A stretch of DNA of 64,000 nucleotides from Theionarchaea archaeon (GCA_018992685.1 JACVGT010000018.1:62001-126000); one strand, 5' to 3'. Shown: positions 8,621 to 18,005, numbered from the stretch's first letter. Numbers and translations are program-made. Notes: generated by a model not told the origin, from the sequence alone.

Positions 8621-9300
8621 AAACCAGTTTTTGGGAAAGGGAAGCACTGTATGACCCTGATCACCAGAAACCCATCAGGTTAGTGAGGAATGTAGTAGCT
8701 GAGATGAGAAAGAGGGGAATGTCGGATGTTCTGGAAGTAGGATGTGGCAAAGGAAGAAACTGCCTCTACCTGGCCAGGAAAGGACTTAATGTGACTGGAG
8801 TGGATTCTGATTGCAGGACGTTGCTCTCTTTCCAGGAACTCTTGAGAGAGGAGGGGTTGTCTGCTGCCGTCGCCTGCGCCGATATATCAGCCCTGCCATT
8901 CATAGGAGAGTGCTTTGACCTGATTATGTTCATTCATGTCTTGACGTTCACGAGGGAATGTGCCCGCTGGAAAACTCTTGATGAAGCAAAGAGGGTTCTG
9001 AAACGTGGCGGCATCCTGGTCCTGGTGGAACGATCCCAAGGAGATCCTCTGTACCAAGAAGGCGTGCAGATAGAAAGAGATACCTACCGGTGCCAGGGGA
9101 TAACTCATCATTTTTTTTCCAAGGAAGAGCTGGACTCACTTCTATCTCCACTGAAAATCGCAATCATGCGAGAATCACGAACCATCGATACGAGCCACGG
9201 AAGCCCGCACGTTCATGGAATGTGGTTCTGTGTAGCAATTGATGAACCTCAGACGTCGTGCATGAAAGATTCCCTAATGGATATCAGTCATCAATGGTAA
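8617..9300 (+). CDS. Class I SAM-dependent methyltransferase
   Basis: A 227-residue Rossmann methyltransferase. Motif I is VLEVGCGKGRN (about residue 40), followed by the acidic strand GVDSD and a motif IV region FDLIMFIHVLTFT; the family methylates small molecules, lipids or proteins. It starts at a GTG inside the GTGA overlap with radical SAM enzyme B and ends convergently, overlapping the nitroreductase by 17 bp. Its position as the last gene of the PqqD/radical SAM operon suggests it acts on the same product, but the substrate cannot be read from sequence. Confidence 0.85.
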   Translation: MKTSFWEREALYDPDHQKPIRLVRNVVAEMRKRGMSDVLEVGCGKGRNCLYLARKGLNVTGVDSDCRTLLSFQELLREEGLSAAVACADISALPFIGECFDLIMFIHVLTFTRECARWKTLDEAKRVLKRGGILVLVERSQGDPLYQEGVQIERDTYRCQGITHHFFSKEELDSLLSPLKIAIMRESRTIDTSHGSPHVHGMWFCVAIDEPQTSCMKDSLMDISHQW

Positions 9301-9934
9301 GAGTAACGTCTTCCACTCTTTTCCTTGGAGGGCTTCGAGGATTGTGGGAGGGTTTCCCAACGGGTATCATGGCCAGTAATTCCCAGGGGTCCTCGACGTC
9401 AAACAACATTTCCAGTGAGTCCTTTGCCACGAAGGGAATGTTCATCCAGCATGCACCATAGCCCAGATCGTGGGCTGCCAGAAGGAGGTTCTCAATAGCA
9501 GCTGAGACACTGAGAATATTCACGTATCCAAACTGTCTGAAAGCTTCAAGTTCATCCATGCCCTGATTCGTGTAGCATTTCAAGAACGGGCTATCTTCTC
9601 TTTCCATCAAGACCACGAACACCACCGGAGCAGACCCAAAGAAGAGGGAAACAAGACGAAATCGCTTCTTGAGGGCTTCTGCTGTTTCTTCAGGATTCTC
9701 CACAACTCCCCTCAGGAGTGACTTCAGCTCAAAGCAGCTCTTCTTAATACATGCTACCATCTCCCTTTTTCGCTGCTCTGATTTCACCACGATGAATCTC
9801 CAGGGCTGCCTGTTGGCACCGCTGGGAGCCATGGTTGCTGCCTCAAGCATGGCGACAATGTCCTCCTGCGGGACAGGAGTTGGGTTGAACCTTCTGATGC
9901 TTTTCCTGGTCCTGATAGCATCAAGTGTTTCCAT
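9284..9934 (-). CDS. Nitroreductase-family FMN oxidoreductase
   Basis: The start at the ATG at 9934 (METLDAIRTRKSIRRF) is chosen because the family begins this way and GAGGGGAG lies just upstream; the frame is open further back into the radical SAM gene. The 216-residue protein has the FMN-binding RTRKSIRRF motif, APSGANRQPW and the C-terminal LGYGACWMN/IPVGKP segment. Nitroreductase-like enzymes use NAD(P)H and FMN, and members also act as thiazoline/oxazoline dehydrogenases in RiPP pathways. It overlaps the upstream radical SAM gene by 14 bp, so the two are co-translated; this makes a role on the same product likely. Confidence 0.85.
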   Translation of the reverse strand: METLDAIRTRKSIRRFNPTPVPQEDIVAMLEAATMAPSGANRQPWRFIVVKSEQRKREMVACIKKSCFELKSLLRGVVENPEETAEALKKRFRLVSLFFGSAPVVFVVLMEREDSPFLKCYTNQGMDELEAFRQFGYVNILSVSAAIENLLLAAHDLGYGACWMNIPFVAKDSLEMLFDVEDPWELLAMIPVGKPSHNPRSPPRKRVEDVTLTIDD

Positions 9935-11195
9935 GAGCACGTCTCCCCTCTCTGTATTCGGTATAAATGTTGTCCACTCGTTCCAGAACGTTCTGGGCAT
10001 CTTGTTCTGGATCGAAAGAGCACTGTGGATCTGGCATGAAAGGGTCTCCATATGCCCCATAAGAAATACAGGATGCACCTCCCATGCATGTGAAGTTAAG
10101 TCGGGTATCTGTGTTAAAGGGGCATTTTGAACACTTTCCTTTCATGTGTGCGTATTTTTTTCTCATTTTCCAGAGGAAAGAATGGTTCCACATTTCTTCA
10201 AAACTCTGGGTCAATAAATTCCCTACCACCACAGGCATTCTCCTGCAGGCATAGCAGGTACCGTCAGGCATCACTGCAATATACTTCTTTCCTACCTGAC
10301 AGTGGTTCCCATTCTTGTTGACTAGTGAAAACATGGAATCGAGACAGGTTCCTGTACACACTACGGGCCAGTCACACCGTAGCCGGTTGACAAATACGGC
10401 CTTTTCTTGGTTCACTGCTTTTTCAAATGCACTATCAGTGATGTTCCCCAACCAAGAATACAATGATTTAACCTCTTGCGAGGTAAGCAGCATGTCGTTC
10501 ATTTGCTTTCCCCTTCCGAAGGGAACCAGCCGGGTTACCAGTACATACTCAGCCCCCAGCTGTTCTGCAAGATCAGTAATCTCATATGCATCCTGATAGT
10601 TATTCTTGTGTACGACGAGATGAATGTGGAAAGGGATTCCTGCCTCCTGCAGACATCCAATTCCCTGAAGCGTTTTTTCAAAGGCGCCTCTTCCCCTGAC
10701 TCTGTCATGCGTCTCTGCACGGACTCCGTCCAGGCTTACCTGGACAAACCTCAGAACGTCGTAGGTTGCAAGGGTTTCAGCCACAGAACGATCCACCAAA
10801 GTGCCATTGGTGAGGACAGCGCCTGAAACAGGATGATTCTGGCTGTATGCCTGTAGATGATCCAGCAAGGGCCATACGCTTGGTGAAACCAGAGGTTCTC
10901 CTCCACTGAGGGGAACACGGGGCAACGCATGCCACTTTTCAACGGCTGTCAGAAACTTGTCCAGCATAGCAATCAACTGCTCAGTTGTGGCCTGGTAGGT
11001 GATGGACTCATCTTGATAGCAGTGGGTACAATGGAGGTTGCAGTTCTCAGTAATCTGGTATTGAAATGTGAATGAGTTCTCCAGTTGGTCAACTCTACGG
11101 ACTCCTCGTTCCTCGAGTTGAGATATTCCAGACACGTCTTTCACAAGAATCACCAGCTTATCTGGCCCACTAACGTTTATATATTTAGTCCCCAT
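9921..11195 (-). CDS. Radical SAM/SPASM enzyme C
   Basis: 424 residues from the ATG at 11195. The motif C52xxxC56xxC59 (CNLHCTHC) binds the radical SAM cluster; LSGGEPLV and LTNGTLV follow. The C-terminal SPASM cysteines are spread over CRRMPVVVGNL, CSKCPFN, TCMGGASC and the final PQCSFD, as in PqqE/AhbC/AhbD-type proteins. It belongs to a different subfamily from enzymes A and B. The TATA-like element shared with the glycosyltransferase lies inside codons 5-8, so a GTG at 11153, 27 nt beyond that element, is an equally good leaderless start. Nitroreductase follows in the same operon. Candidate roles are peptide modification or haem-like cofactor chemistry. Confidence 0.85.
   Translation of the reverse strand: MGTKYINVSGPDKLVILVKDVSGISQLEERGVRRVDQLENSFTFQYQITENCNLHCTHCYQDESITYQATTEQLIAMLDKFLTAVEKWHALPRVPLSGGEPLVSPSVWPLLDHLQAYSQNHPVSGAVLTNGTLVDRSVAETLATYDVLRFVQVSLDGVRAETHDRVRGRGAFEKTLQGIGCLQEAGIPFHIHLVVHKNNYQDAYEITDLAEQLGAEYVLVTRLVPFGRGKQMNDMLLTSQEVKSLYSWLGNITDSAFEKAVNQEKAVFVNRLRCDWPVVCTGTCLDSMFSLVNKNGNHCQVGKKYIAVMPDGTCYACRRMPVVVGNLLTQSFEEMWNHSFLWKMRKKYAHMKGKCSKCPFNTDTRLNFTCMGGASCISYGAYGDPFMPDPQCSFDPEQDAQNVLERVDNIYTEYREGRRAHGNT
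11176..11187. promoter_or_regulatory. Palindromic TATA element shared by divergent genes
   Basis: TTTATATATTTA with a central TATATA at 11178-11183. On the plus strand its centre is about 25 nt before the glycosyltransferase ATG (11205); on the minus strand it is about 27 nt before a GTG at 11153 inside the radical SAM C frame. Confidence 0.55.
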
Positions 11196-11204
11196 AATGC
11201 CCGC

Positions 11205-12380
11205 ATGCAGGTGTTATTCGTTTCTAAGTATCCCCCTATTGAAGGATTTGTGTCTTCTTATGCCTATTGGTTGGCTAGAGGTCTGGGAGAACGAGGGCAC
11301 CAGGTTTTTGTTGCTACCAATGCCCAGGAAGTTGATACCAAATACAGAGAAGATGTTTCTTTGGAAGACCCGTCCCTGATACCAAAAGGAGTGACCCTAC
11401 GTCTCACGTGTGAGGACAAAACTCTGGGGTGTATTCCCTATTTCAATCCTTTCACTGAGAAATTGGCCTCTCTTGCTCTGGATTGCATTGATGAGCACGG
11501 TATTTCCCTTATTGATTCATGGTACCTCATGCCGTACGGGATTGCTGGATTGATGGTCAGCCTGCTTTCAGGACTGCCCCTCGTGGGGAGAGTGGCTGGC
11601 ACAGATGGAGAAAGAATGTGTCGCTCACCTCAATTTAACAGACTTGCGCTCTCATTTTTTGAGCATTGTTCACAGATTGTTGGAAATTTCAAAGCGATTC
11701 CCTCTATAACTCCGGAAATTCAGAAAAAGATGATTCCTCACGGGATTGTGCTGCATCCTTCATTCATAGAGGAGAGATCTCCTCTGGATCTGTCAGGATA
11801 TCCTCAATACGTCGAGGGAATTCCTGTCATTACCTTTATAGGAAAGGCAACGTCATTCAAGGGATTTTTTCCCCTTGTTGACGCACTCTCGCAGATACCA
11901 GACCCGTTTCTCTTTTTGGTAGTTTCTAACGGACCTGAATCCTTTCAATTCACAGAGCATGTAAGGAATCGAAACCTTGAAGAGAGAACACTTTTCCTCC
12001 CTTTCCAACCTCCCTGGAAGATGCCTGCAGTATACCGCTCTTCCACCGTAGTGGCTTGTCTGGAACATGGAAATTTGATACAAAGAGCTCCCATTGTGCC
12101 AAGGGAAGCTGCCTCCTGTGGACGCTGCACAGTAATCAGCCCTGAAATCCATTCAAAAGGACACTATCGCCTCCTGGAAAATGGGGTCCATACCGTGATT
12201 GCAGATCCTGATGATCCGGAGGGCCTCAGGAGTGCAGTCCATGATCTGATTTCTCACCCAGAAAAGGCTGATGTCATCGGACAAGGCGGACATGACTTTT
12301 TTTCCCGGCTGGACAATCCAAGAAATCACAGCACATATATTGATGGTATCCTGGACATGTACAGAAGAATCTGCGAATAG
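11205..12380 (+). CDS. GT4-type glycosyltransferase
   Basis: The 391-residue protein starts MQVLFVSKYPPIEGFVSSYA, the first strand and glycine-rich loop of GT-B glycosyltransferases. ITFIGKATSFKGFF opens the C-terminal domain, and VPREAASCGRCTVIS matches the E-x7-E region that binds the nucleotide sugar. GT4 enzymes transfer a sugar from an NDP-sugar with retention. The start at 11205 is leaderless behind the shared TATA element; the frame is open further upstream but would read through the promoter. Its divergent promoter with radical SAM enzyme C hints at a common pathway, such as glycosylation of a product, but this is inference. Confidence 0.85.
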   Translation: MQVLFVSKYPPIEGFVSSYAYWLARGLGERGHQVFVATNAQEVDTKYREDVSLEDPSLIPKGVTLRLTCEDKTLGCIPYFNPFTEKLASLALDCIDEHGISLIDSWYLMPYGIAGLMVSLLSGLPLVGRVAGTDGERMCRSPQFNRLALSFFEHCSQIVGNFKAIPSITPEIQKKMIPHGIVLHPSFIEERSPLDLSGYPQYVEGIPVITFIGKATSFKGFFPLVDALSQIPDPFLFLVVSNGPESFQFTEHVRNRNLEERTLFLPFQPPWKMPAVYRSSTVVACLEHGNLIQRAPIVPREAASCGRCTVISPEIHSKGHYRLLENGVHTVIADPDDPEGLRSAVHDLISHPEKADVIGQGGHDFFSRLDNPRNHSTYIDGILDMYRRICE

Positions 12381-12704
12381 AGTCTACAGGGGAAGAATAC
12401 GGCTGTACTGGTGATCCACACCATTTGAAAGTGGTTTGCTCATCAGTTCCCAGAAAATATACAAAGAGAACCTTCAGAACTGTATCTCCTGAGTTTCTTA
12501 TTTCATCTTCCTGAATTTCTTGATCATTTCCCCTATCAGCGGGTAGTACACATTCAGTGCCTGGCGAGAAAAGGTACAATCCGGCTTGGTCAGGTCTCCT
12601 TTCTCATGGGACGCATGATGAGAGGGTCATCAGGGGCTGAAAGGTTGAAAGCTCTAAGAAAGAATAGATGAATTCTGGTTATGACAACCGATTGATGCCT
12701 GAAT
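12381..12704. other. Intergenic stretch with a possible gene remnant
   Basis: About 320 bases between the glycosyltransferase and the convergent lipoprotein gene. No promoter, RNA gene or repeat is apparent. The one feature of note is a protein-like minus-strand reading frame without a start codon at 12498-12626. Confidence 0.5.
12498..12626 (-). pseudogene. Possible C-terminal remnant of a protein-coding gene
   Basis: Between two TGA stops and a TAA there is a 42-codon frame with no ATG, GTG or TTG near its beginning. Its translation is protein-like (starts PSHHASHEKGD, later FSRQALNVYYPLIGEMIKKF) with amphipathic helix character and a basic end. This could be a decayed gene end or chance. 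I cannot assign a family. Confidence 0.25.
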
Positions 12705-14609
12705 TCAAATCCGGGGTACATATTTACGTCCCATCAAGAACAGAAACCCGATGAATAATCCAGCCAGTTGTACCTCAAGCAGTCCATGTCTTCTGGAATC
12801 AGTCCACTCAGGCACATCTTTTGGCACTACCTGATCTCCCAGTGCTTCAAATTCTTCTCTTGTCATGTAATGTATCACGGGATGGTAATGACCCATAATC
12901 CCCGGGCTATTCTCACCAACAAGAGTGACATCATATGCATCTTGAGACCACGCCCCGGTAGCCCAGGGAATATTGTTGCTATCGGGAGCTGCCTCCGGGA
13001 GATGCCACTCAGGAACAACACTCATCCACCTGAGAACTATGACCTGATGTGAAGAAGGACCCCATTCCTGCCAGGTGATACCATTTTCCTCTCGAGCATT
13101 TGCTGGCTTCTCTTCTTCTCGCGAAAATACTATGATGTATTCATTGTCCTCATTGGTGAGAATCTCGTCATCCATGAGACTCCCGTGAGGGACAGAGGTG
13201 TAGATGCTCTTTCCTAATCCACCACTTCCCTGTTGATGCGTGAACGAGAAGTACCGCACTTCACTTCCTGTCATGGTTCTCTGACCCTGGCGGGTCTTTG
13301 GAAACTCTGGCAATCGTCCTGTGAGGACAATCACCTTGTCCTCGCCAAGCGCAATTGGACGCAGCAGGTATGAGACATAGTTGCAGCATGTTGCTCCACA
13401 CTCGAAGTTTCCTGGGGGATCAGCAGATGCACCCCGATTCCATAGGAGGCGGAAAAAGTCGCGAATCTCTTTTCGTGTGGTTTTTACATCGGTTCTCCCC
13501 CACGGGTTGGAGCTGATGTAGCCTTGCGCTTCCAGCATGGCAAGATCGATTCCAAACATTTTGAACCAGCCCAGTGTGGGCCCCTCAAAAACGTAAGGTT
13601 CAAAAGGGGAGACGGGCCTGTTGGGGACGAGAGCTGTCTGATCTTCAACAGCCTTTGATTTATCACATGTTATCCAGAATTTCTCACCTGTGGGCAGCTG
13701 GAGGGTGGCCCTGGGCCATTGTACGCCGCCAAAAGGCTCTCTATCTTGATCGGGGGCATAGATCCGAAGCCAGAGAACAGAAGGAACCAAAACATTATTA
13801 CCCCAGGGTCCAGCAAATCCAAAAGGACTTCCCACGCGCGTGTTGCCTGGTGCACGGTAGTCAGGTGGGCTCATGACGTCTGGATTCAAGTCTACAGCAT
13901 TCCCGATTCTTAGCTCAAAAGTGACTTGATAATGTCTTTTTTCACCAGTCCTGTCAGCACCTACCCTGAAGGGATTGGTATGCCCAGGGTCAGGCTCAAT
14001 ATCTACATCCACCAGTGGGACCTCACACACTCCCATGTTGCCGGTAACTGGATGAAGTGGGTCAAAGGGCTGCAGAATCTGGTAGTTCATGAAACGGCAG
14101 TGAGGGAAATCGCCTTCTATCAATAGTTTCGAGTTGAAAGGAGCAATGAAAATGAGTTTCAGATACGTAACGTGAGGATCAGGAGAGCTTTGATGAAGTT
14201 CCTCTGTAGGATCGTACATTTCGAGAGCATACCACTGATCTTCCGGTGTTATCTGGTCAGGAGTTACCAGTGTCCAGGTATGCGTTTTTTCACTGTCGAT
14301 ATAGGCAGGAAGCAGCCCATCAGGAAATTCGGCATCAGCCTCACCATCAAGCCATCGGTAGATGTAGTCCTGCAATGATTGGGAGAGAGTTTCAGCTTCC
14401 TCAAGAGCGCGCCTGCAGTATGTATCTCTGTCTTTCTGGCTTTCCAGTGCACACTGTAATCGTTCTTCACCCGTCATGGAGGGGAGATCCTGGTATGTCC
14501 ATTGTGTATCGGGGAAGAGAACCTCATTTTCAGGAGAGGATCTTTTGTCCTGAGAGATACAACCGCATAAGAGAAACCCCAGTAGAATGAGGGCGCATTT
14601 CCTGTTCAT
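12705..14609 (-). CDS. Large secreted lipoprotein of unknown function
   Basis: 634 residues from the ATG at 14609, which lies about 27 nt from a CTTAAG element and gives a clean signal peptide. The N terminus is MNRKCALILLGFLLCGCIS, with a lipobox-like LLCGC, and the C terminus has a hydrophobic anchor (VQLAGLFIGFLFLMG) followed by basic residues, so it may be held at both ends. The body is rich in Trp, Pro and aromatic residues; a segment at about 150-210 (FNSKLLIEGDFPHCRFMNYQ) recalls DUF1214/1254-like extracellular domains, but I am not sure. A longer TTG reading starts at 14627. Stands alone between convergent and divergent neighbours. Confidence 0.75.
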   Translation of the reverse strand: MNRKCALILLGFLLCGCISQDKRSSPENEVLFPDTQWTYQDLPSMTGEERLQCALESQKDRDTYCRRALEEAETLSQSLQDYIYRWLDGEADAEFPDGLLPAYIDSEKTHTWTLVTPDQITPEDQWYALEMYDPTEELHQSSPDPHVTYLKLIFIAPFNSKLLIEGDFPHCRFMNYQILQPFDPLHPVTGNMGVCEVPLVDVDIEPDPGHTNPFRVGADRTGEKRHYQVTFELRIGNAVDLNPDVMSPPDYRAPGNTRVGSPFGFAGPWGNNVLVPSVLWLRIYAPDQDREPFGGVQWPRATLQLPTGEKFWITCDKSKAVEDQTALVPNRPVSPFEPYVFEGPTLGWFKMFGIDLAMLEAQGYISSNPWGRTDVKTTRKEIRDFFRLLWNRGASADPPGNFECGATCCNYVSYLLRPIALGEDKVIVLTGRLPEFPKTRQGQRTMTGSEVRYFSFTHQQGSGGLGKSIYTSVPHGSLMDDEILTNEDNEYIIVFSREEEKPANAREENGITWQEWGPSSHQVIVLRWMSVVPEWHLPEAAPDSNNIPWATGAWSQDAYDVTLVGENSPGIMGHYHPVIHYMTREEFEALGDQVVPKDVPEWTDSRRHGLLEVQLAGLFIGFLFLMGRKYVPRI

Positions 14610-14782
14610 AGTTGCCATTTCCTGCAATACTCTTAAGCCTTTTGTTTGGTGACTGCTGCTGGCCTGCTATCGTGGGACACCATCCCTCATCCCACACTGA
14701 TCTTCATCCCTCTTCTGAAATAGTCTTCTCTTTGTGGCCAGAAGACAGCAACCCTTTATAGTGGTATTCTGCATTCTACTGT

Positions 14783-15436
14783 ATGAAAATCGAAGAGCGT
14801 GTGAAAAGCACTTTTCCTGACCTGATTCTGCTGACAACAACATTTGAGGATGTGATAGTAAAATCGGAAAGTGAAGAACTAGAAAAATTTAAAACTGGAT
14901 TCATTTCGAGGATCAAATCTCAGTATGATATCGAAACGCTGAAAGATATACTGGAACTCCGATTGTACCGTGATTTTTTCTGGAAGATCGGGATAGATCC
15001 CACCAAGACCAGACCTGCCTCAGAAGCTTTGATACGAAGAGTGATCCAAGGGAACCCCCTCCCTCGGATCAACACGTTGGTAGATGCGTACAACCTGGCC
15101 TCAATGGAAACACGGGTTCCTCTGGCAGCATTTGACACGAAAGCACTTTCGGGAGAGCTGGTACTCCGGTTTGCTGACAAGGGTGAGGAGTTTACAGGTA
15201 TCGGCATGAAGAGTCCAGTTGTGCTGGAGGGAAATGAACTGGTGATTGAAGCGGGAGATGAGGTCATAGCACTGTATCCTCATCGGGATGCAGACAGAAG
15301 CAAGATAACTCTGTCAACTAGAGATGTACTCATTGTTGTCTGTGGAGCTCCCGGCATTCCTGTGGAAACGTTAAGAAAAGCTCAGAAGGTTGCTGAGGAA
15401 TACATTAGCACGTTTTGTGGTGGCAGGTTTTCATAG
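14783..15436 (+). CDS. B3/B4 tRNA-binding-domain protein (PheRS beta-like)
   Basis: A free-standing 217-residue copy of the B3/B4 domain of phenylalanyl-tRNA synthetase beta. Family features include FFWKIGIDPTKTRPASEALIRR, GNPLPRINTLVDAYNLAS and the late TLSTRDVLIVVCG strand. Free B3/B4 proteins may hydrolyse mischarged tRNA, but function is not settled. The ATG lies about 25 nt after CTTTATAG (near 14755). Confidence 0.88.
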   Translation: MKIEERVKSTFPDLILLTTTFEDVIVKSESEELEKFKTGFISRIKSQYDIETLKDILELRLYRDFFWKIGIDPTKTRPASEALIRRVIQGNPLPRINTLVDAYNLASMETRVPLAAFDTKALSGELVLRFADKGEEFTGIGMKSPVVLEGNELVIEAGDEVIALYPHRDADRSKITLSTRDVLIVVCGAPGIPVETLRKAQKVAEEYISTFCGGRFS

Positions 15437-15606
15437 AGGCGCCTCACCATCTGTGATACGTTCCACAGGCAGAATCATATCGGGATGAATTGCACCACAA
15501 CAAACCGCTCAACTCCTGGACACCATGCTCTTGTGAGATGCACGGTCCAGGTGGGTGTCACTTATCTCCACCAAAATCATTTATACCTTGTAACAGAGGA
15601 TACATC

Positions 15607-17685
15607 ATGAAGAGACTCCTCATACTTTCCATTCTTGTTCTAGGAATCTCATCTGTTGTTTCTCAGCTGGTCGTGGTGAGAGAATTTCTGGCAGTTTTTG
15701 GCGGAAATGAACTCATATTTGGAATAATCTTGGGCAACTGGACCTTGCTAACTGGAATTGGGAGCTATCTGGGAAAGAAAGTCAACCCTTCTCAGCGTGC
15801 ACTGATATTCCTGCACATAGGTCTGGGTGTCCTCCCCCTAACCCAGCTCGTACTCTTAAGGGTGACTAAGACCATACTCTTCATTTCTGGAGAAGTAGCT
15901 GACCCGACAGAACTTTTCGTCTGGTCGTGTGCATTATTGGCACCTCTCTGCCTCATAGCAGGTAGTTTCCTGGTTGTGGCCTGCTCGCTGTATGCACAGA
16001 AGAGAAAACCCTCCGACATTGGGAGTGTGTATATTATTGACAGCCTGGGTGACATTGCAGGTGGGGCCCTTTTCAGTTTCCTTCTGGTGTATTTCCTTAG
16101 CCAGATCCAGATTGTCTATGTTCTCTTAGTAGCAAACGTGAGTATGGCTCTTATTACGTCCTTTTCTTCACGATCAAAACTGGCCCTGGTCTGTGCTGTC
16201 ATTCTGGTGGGTCTGGGAGTAATTACCACTGGTGTAGATCTCAATCATATGACAGTCCAGGCACTGTACCCGGGCCAGTCTATCCTTCACCAGGAATCCT
16301 CACTGTACGGTAATATTGTGGTCACACAACTGGAAAGCCAGACTACCATGTACGAGAATGGCACTCCCTTCTTTTCTACAGGAGATGTAATGGCTCGAGA
16401 AGAAACTGTCCACTACGCCATGATCCAGCGGGATAAAAACGTCTACACCGTCTTGCTCCTGGGCGGGGGAGCCTCAGGCACTATCCAAGAAGTCCTCAAG
16501 TATCCCGCTGCTCTGGATTATGTGGAATTGGACCCCTCAATCATTACCATATCACAGATGTACACTGGAAATCTATCTGGTGCCAACGTTTTCGAGATGG
16601 ATGCCAGAAAGTACGTCAAAGAAGCCAGTACAGCGTATGATGTCATCATTGTAGATGTCCCTGATCCTGATTCAGCACAGATTAATAGGCTGTACACCGT
16701 GGAATTCTTCCGTGAAACAAAGAAAATCCTTGCAGAAAATGGCATATTCAGCACCAGTGTGAGTGCATCGCCTAATTACATGGGGGAACATACTCGAAAA
16801 CTAAATTCTTCTTTATATCGTAGTTTAAAGTCCGTCTTCGAGAATGTCATCATTATTCCTGGCAACAACATTTATTTCCTGGCATCCGATGGTAACTTAA
16901 CCTATGATATTGCCCAGAAAATTGAAGAAAAAGGCATCCTCACTCAATACGTTAACAAATACTACTTGTCAGGTGTCATAACTGAAGATAGGATTGAGAT
17001 GGTTCTTGCCTCTGCAGCAGAAAATGTAGCTGAAAATACAGATTTTAGCCCTCACGCATATTACTACTACCTCTCGTTCTGGATGAGTCAGTTTCGTAGC
17101 CATTTTCTTGTGTTCCTGGCAATGGTGGTCATACTCGTGATAATTCTTTCTGTACGTATTGCCACTCACCCCGTTCCCCTTGCTCTAGTAACTGCTGGGT
17201 TTGCGGGCACTGCGCTGGAAGTAGTTCTGGTTCTGGGATTCCAAATTCTCTATGGATACGTGTATTCCCACATAGGAATCTTGATCACCTCATTCTTGAT
17301 AGGGCTAGCTGGAGGCGCTTTCTATGTCAACAGAACTCCAAGTATTTCACAGAAGCACTATCTGGTGATTCTGGAGGGACTGTTGGCTGGCTTTGCTGTT
17401 CTTATAGGGATTATTCTTCCACATCTGACAAGAACCTCTTTTCCTGTGATAGTTGGAATAGTGGGGGCCCTGATAGGGTCTGAATTCCCTTTAGCTTCCC
17501 GGCTATACTACAAAGATATCCGGGTCACGGCAGCAGCCCTCTTCAGCGCAGATCTCTTGGGGGGATGTCTAGGTGCCCTCATGGTCAGCACACTGCTGAT
17601 ACCTGTACTGGGAGTGATCAAGGTGTGTCTCCTGGTGGGAACCCTGTCCTTCATGAGTGCACTCCTTGTTTTGTGGAAAGGATAG
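15607..17685 (+). CDS. Membrane-embedded spermidine synthase-like protein
   Basis: 692 residues from the ATG at 15607, placed about 25 nt after a TTTATA box near 15580. The N-terminal part (about 1-215) has several transmembrane segments beginning LLILSILVLGISSVVSQLVVVREF. A spermidine synthase-like methyltransferase fold follows (LLLGGGASGTIQEVLKYP, YVELDPS, DARKYV, YDVIIVDVPDPDSAQINRLYT), then a second membrane block of about five to six segments. Such fusions are common in archaea and bacteria, but the aminopropyl-transfer reaction is unproven for them. It stands alone. Confidence 0.85.
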   Translation: MKRLLILSILVLGISSVVSQLVVVREFLAVFGGNELIFGIILGNWTLLTGIGSYLGKKVNPSQRALIFLHIGLGVLPLTQLVLLRVTKTILFISGEVADPTELFVWSCALLAPLCLIAGSFLVVACSLYAQKRKPSDIGSVYIIDSLGDIAGGALFSFLLVYFLSQIQIVYVLLVANVSMALITSFSSRSKLALVCAVILVGLGVITTGVDLNHMTVQALYPGQSILHQESSLYGNIVVTQLESQTTMYENGTPFFSTGDVMAREETVHYAMIQRDKNVYTVLLLGGGASGTIQEVLKYPAALDYVELDPSIITISQMYTGNLSGANVFEMDARKYVKEASTAYDVIIVDVPDPDSAQINRLYTVEFFRETKKILAENGIFSTSVSASPNYMGEHTRKLNSSLYRSLKSVFENVIIIPGNNIYFLASDGNLTYDIAQKIEEKGILTQYVNKYYLSGVITEDRIEMVLASAAENVAENTDFSPHAYYYYLSFWMSQFRSHFLVFLAMVVILVIILSVRIATHPVPLALVTAGFAGTALEVVLVLGFQILYGYVYSHIGILITSFLIGLAGGAFYVNRTPSISQKHYLVILEGLLAGFAVLIGIILPHLTRTSFPVIVGIVGALIGSEFPLASRLYYKDIRVTAAALFSADLLGGCLGALMVSTLLIPVLGVIKVCLLVGTLSFMSALLVLWKG

Positions 17686-18005
17686 TCACATTTCTCACTT
17701 CTGTACAGTTCCTACTTTGGGACGAATGATGCATTTTCCTAAAACCACGCAAAAGATGGACTTTGTGCTTACAAGCATTCGTTACGAATGATTTGGATTA
17801 TTCTTTCCATTTTGAGAAATTCTAATCCAGATAACAACCAGGTAGCATTGAATAGTGCAGTCTACTTATTTTCTTCCTACACTGAATTGATAGAACTTAT
17901 TAAATGCTAAAATAGACAAATGATCTTTAAAAGTGAAATAATTAAACTAATGTTTTTAAAAAATAATATTAAGGAATTAAGACGATTTAAACCAGTATAG
18001 AAAAG

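Noticed and set aside
12690..12730. T-arm-like GAATTCAAATCCGGGG suggesting a tRNA
   Set aside because: The flanking bases do not pair as a T stem, and no acceptor, D or anticodon arms fit upstream.
17722..17792. Repeated ACGAATGAT and a hairpin as a CRISPR or mobile-element trace
   Set aside because: Only two short copies, no regular spacing, no target-site duplication or transposase.
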